In this document: in pieces, positions 4,704 through 5,106 of the stretch
Layout of the letters: each line of letters starts with the position of its first letter
Position numbering within the stretch: the first letter of the stretch is position 1
Assembly: GCA_030688105.1 (NCBI GenBank)
Contig: JAUYIV010000378.1
Span: 1 to 5,106 of the forward strand
Source of the DNA: Actinomycetota bacterium
Lineage (GTDB): Bacteria > Actinomycetota > Acidimicrobiia > Spongiisociales > UBA11373
Length of the DNA stretch: 5,106 nt
Direction of reading: 5' to 3'
Notes under the pieces: generated by a model
Told to the model about the DNA's origin: nothing
What the model saw: the letters and a program-made list of their open reading frames with translations, nothing else
The model's database searches: none
Made by a program: the position numbers and the translations under genes

Positions 4704-5106
4704 TCAGCTCACCGCTTTCTTCACGAGCGCGCCGATCTTTGCCTCTTCGGCGGCGGTCAACTCCTTCAGCGCGAAGGACGTCGGCCACATGGCTCCCTGG
4801 TCGAGGTTCGCGGTGTCGTTGAACCCGAAGGTCGCGTACCTCGCGTCGAACTTGTCCGCACTCTGGAAGAAGCAGACGACCTTGCCGTCCATGGCGTACG
4901 AGGGCATCCCGTACCAGGTTCTCGGCGAGAGGGCTGGCGCGCTGGCTTTGATGACGGCATGGAGCCGCTCGGCCATGGCGCGATCCGGCTCCGGCATCTC
5001 GGCGATCTTCGCGAGCAGGTCGCTTTCCCCGTCCGCGTTGCGCGCAGCCGCCTTCAACTCCCTGGCGCGTTCCTTCATCGCGGCTCGTTCCTCGGCCGTG
5101 AATCCG
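4704..5106 (-). CDS. DUF1801 domain protein (5' partial)
   Basis: 133 codons are visible; the frame is open to the right edge (GFTAEERAAMKERARELKAA), and relatives of this type begin a few residues before that, so the true start is probably just outside rather than the ATG at 5076-5078. The core is typical of the DUF1801/YdhG-like group: LLAKIAEMPEPDR, a helix, then APALSPRTWYGMPSYAMDGKVV, CFFQSADKF, RYATFGFND, and the C-terminal LKELTAAEEAKIGALVKKA. Some family members have been described as iron chaperones in other phyla, but that role is not established for this subgroup. No signal peptide or membrane segment is visible, so it is probably cytosolic. It ends with TGA at 4704-4706, just upstream of the nitroreductase-family gene on the same strand. 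Confidence 0.85.
   Translation of the reverse strand, partial: GFTAEERAAMKERARELKAAARNADGESDLLAKIAEMPEPDRAMAERLHAVIKASAPALSPRTWYGMPSYAMDGKVVCFFQSADKFDARYATFGFNDTANLDQGAMWPTSFALKELTAAEEAKIGALVKKAVS

Overview
The window is high-GC DNA (strong G/C bias at third codon positions) that reads as chromosomal sequence of an actinobacterium. The evidence is the C-terminus of a DUF222-type HNH endonuclease, a DUF4262 protein, a stand-alone LigD-type polymerase, an F420 (deazaflavin)-dependent nitroreductase-family gene and leaderless-type start sites. An Acidimicrobiia-like lineage is my guess and is not proven by the sequence. No CRISPR array, complete RNA gene or complete mobile element is visible.

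Layout, left to right. (1) 1-215 (+): tail of an HNH endonuclease whose start lies off the window. (2) 272-766 (+): an intact DUF4262 protein. (3) About 853-1598: a damaged stretch. It opens with the first ~32 codons of a dienelactone hydrolase, followed by ~370 bases with no confident gene (only a weak minus-strand ORF), then the last third of a DsbA-family thiol oxidoreductase that lacks its catalytic half. (4) 1645-1779 (+): a possible tiny membrane ORF. (5) 1849-2757 (+): an intact LigD-type primase-polymerase, the best-defined enzyme here. (6) 2793-3674 (-): a secreted lipoprotein of unknown function, convergent with the polymerase. (7) 3767-4319 (+): a DUF1697 gene with one frameshift. 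(8) 4324-4682 (-): a deazaflavin-dependent nitroreductase-family gene with a frame change and an in-frame stop. It converges on the DUF1697 gene with only 4 bp between the stop codons. (9) 4704-5106 (-): a DUF1801 gene running off the right edge, lying just upstream of the nitroreductase gene in the same direction.

The genes do not form one pathway. They look like a string of small accessory or housekeeping genes. Two themes stand out. First, four of the nine recognisable genes are broken (two truncated, two with frame lesions), which suggests either a decaying chromosomal region or base-calling errors in homopolymer runs. Second, the polymerase and DUF1697 genes share the same TANNNT-N7-start arrangement, a signature of leaderless transcription, which also fixes their start codons. 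I found no convincing undescribed multi-gene system.
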